Assembly: GCA_017552495.1 (NCBI GenBank)
Contig: JAFZPW010000038.1
Coordinates: forward strand, 1 to 6,869
Length of the DNA: 6,869 bases
Origin: Clostridia bacterium
Lineage (GTDB): Bacteria; Bacillota; Clostridia; Oscillospirales; Butyricicoccaceae
Reading direction: 5' to 3'
Shown here: in pieces, positions 6,456 to 6,869 of the stretch
Position numbering within the stretch: the first letter of the stretch is position 1
How the letters are laid out: every line of letters begins with the position of its first letter
The notes under the pieces: generated by a model
Database searches by the model: none
What the model was told of the DNA's origin: nothing
The model's input: the letters and a program-made list of their open reading frames with translations, nothing else
Position numbers and translations under genes: made by a program

Positions 6456-6869
6456 ATGCGAGCAGTATTGATCCGCGTTTCCCGCGCTTCCATCACCATC
6501 GACGGGAAAGACGGCGGCAGCATGGGCAAGGGCTTTGTGGTGCTGGTGGGCGTCAAGCCCGGAGACACCGAGAAGGAAGCCGTGTATCTGGCGAAGAAAT
6601 GCGCCGAAATGCGTATTTTTGAAGATGAAAACCTCAAAATGAATCTTGGCCTTGCAGACGTGGGCGGCAGCATGATGGTGGTGAGCAATTTCACCCTTTA
6701 TGCCGATTGTTCCCATGGGCGGCGGCCCGACTTTTTCCACGCGGCACGTCCTGAGATTGCCATCCCGGTCTATGAGGCTTTTTTGCAGGAAATTCGCGCA
6801 AGAGAAATCCCGCTGATTACCGGCGAGTTTGGCGCCGATATGTATATCGACCATGTCAACGACGGCCCA
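6456..6869 (+). CDS. dtd: D-aminoacyl-tRNA deacylase Dtd, 3' end outside window
   Basis: Dtd hydrolyses the ester bond of D-aminoacyl-tRNAs (and mischarged Gly-tRNA-Ala), keeping D-amino acids out of proteins; it acts as a cytosolic homodimer. The 138 visible residues include MRAVLIRVSRASI (1-13), RIFEDENLKMNLGLADVGG (53-71), VSNFTLYADCSHGRRPDF (76-93), TGEFGADM (122-129) and finally NDGP (135-138). The last two residues are the Gly and cis-Pro of the NDGPVT motif, so only about ten residues are missing from a usual 145-150 residue protein. The ribosome binding site AAAGGAG (6444-6450) lies five bases before the ATG, and the start is 13 bases after the rel stop, so the gene belongs to the recJ-rel unit. 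Two common family glutamines differ: Ile at 6 (usual RVxQRV context) and Asn at 78 (usual SQFT). The remaining motifs are intact, and it is probably active. Confidence 0.96.
   Translation, partial: MRAVLIRVSRASITIDGKDGGSMGKGFVVLVGVKPGDTEKEAVYLAKKCAEMRIFEDENLKMNLGLADVGGSMMVVSNFTLYADCSHGRRPDFFHAARPEIAIPVYEAFLQEIRAREIPLITGEFGADMYIDHVNDGP

Noticed and set aside
5795..6694. A 299-codon minus-strand open frame opposite the end of rel and the start of dtd
   Set aside because: Same cause: it mirrors the codon usage of rel, has no ribosome binding site that I could support, and crosses two real genes.

Overview
The window is an ordinary-looking chromosomal housekeeping region from a GC-rich member of the Firmicutes, most likely a Clostridia lineage of the Ruminococcaceae/Oscillospiraceae type. 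This rests on the bifunctional RXKD-type Rel, the recJ-rel-dtd gene order known from Firmicutes, the AGGAG-like ribosome binding sites and the character of the DnaK and DnaJ proteins. The assignment is an inference from protein character and gene order, not from a database match. All genes are on the plus strand and coding density is very high; no mobile element, RNA gene, CRISPR array or phage gene was seen.

Region 1 (1-1978) is the end of a heat-shock chaperone operon. It holds the C-terminal part of dnaK (substrate-binding domain and lid), an 80-base spacer with a strong hairpin that lacks a U-tract, and a complete dnaJ with J domain, G/F linker and four CxxCxGxG zinc repeats. A textbook Rho-independent terminator (1987-2023) closes this unit.

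Region 2 (1979-2134) is the only real intergenic stretch, 156 bases. After the terminator come two short inverted repeats and then a good sigma-A-type promoter (TTGTAA, 17 bases, TATAAT with an extended TG), about 30 bases ahead of the recJ start. A new transcription unit therefore starts here.

Region 3 (2135-6869) is a tight three-gene unit: recJ (single-strand-specific 5'-3' exonuclease), rel (bifunctional (p)ppGpp synthetase/hydrolase) and dtd (D-aminoacyl-tRNA deacylase, cut by the window end just inside its Gly-cisPro motif). Gaps are 3 and 13 bases, so co-transcription is very likely. It joins DNA repair, the stringent response and translation quality control. The familiar Firmicutes order recJ-apt-rel-dtd is present without apt.

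I found no convincing undescribed system. The points worth a second look are small: the missing apt, a cysteine cluster in RecJ, substitutions in the Dtd active-site motif, the U-less hairpin between dnaK and dnaJ, paired inverted repeats upstream of the recJ promoter, and near-total avoidance of TTA/CTA/TCA codons in recJ and rel.
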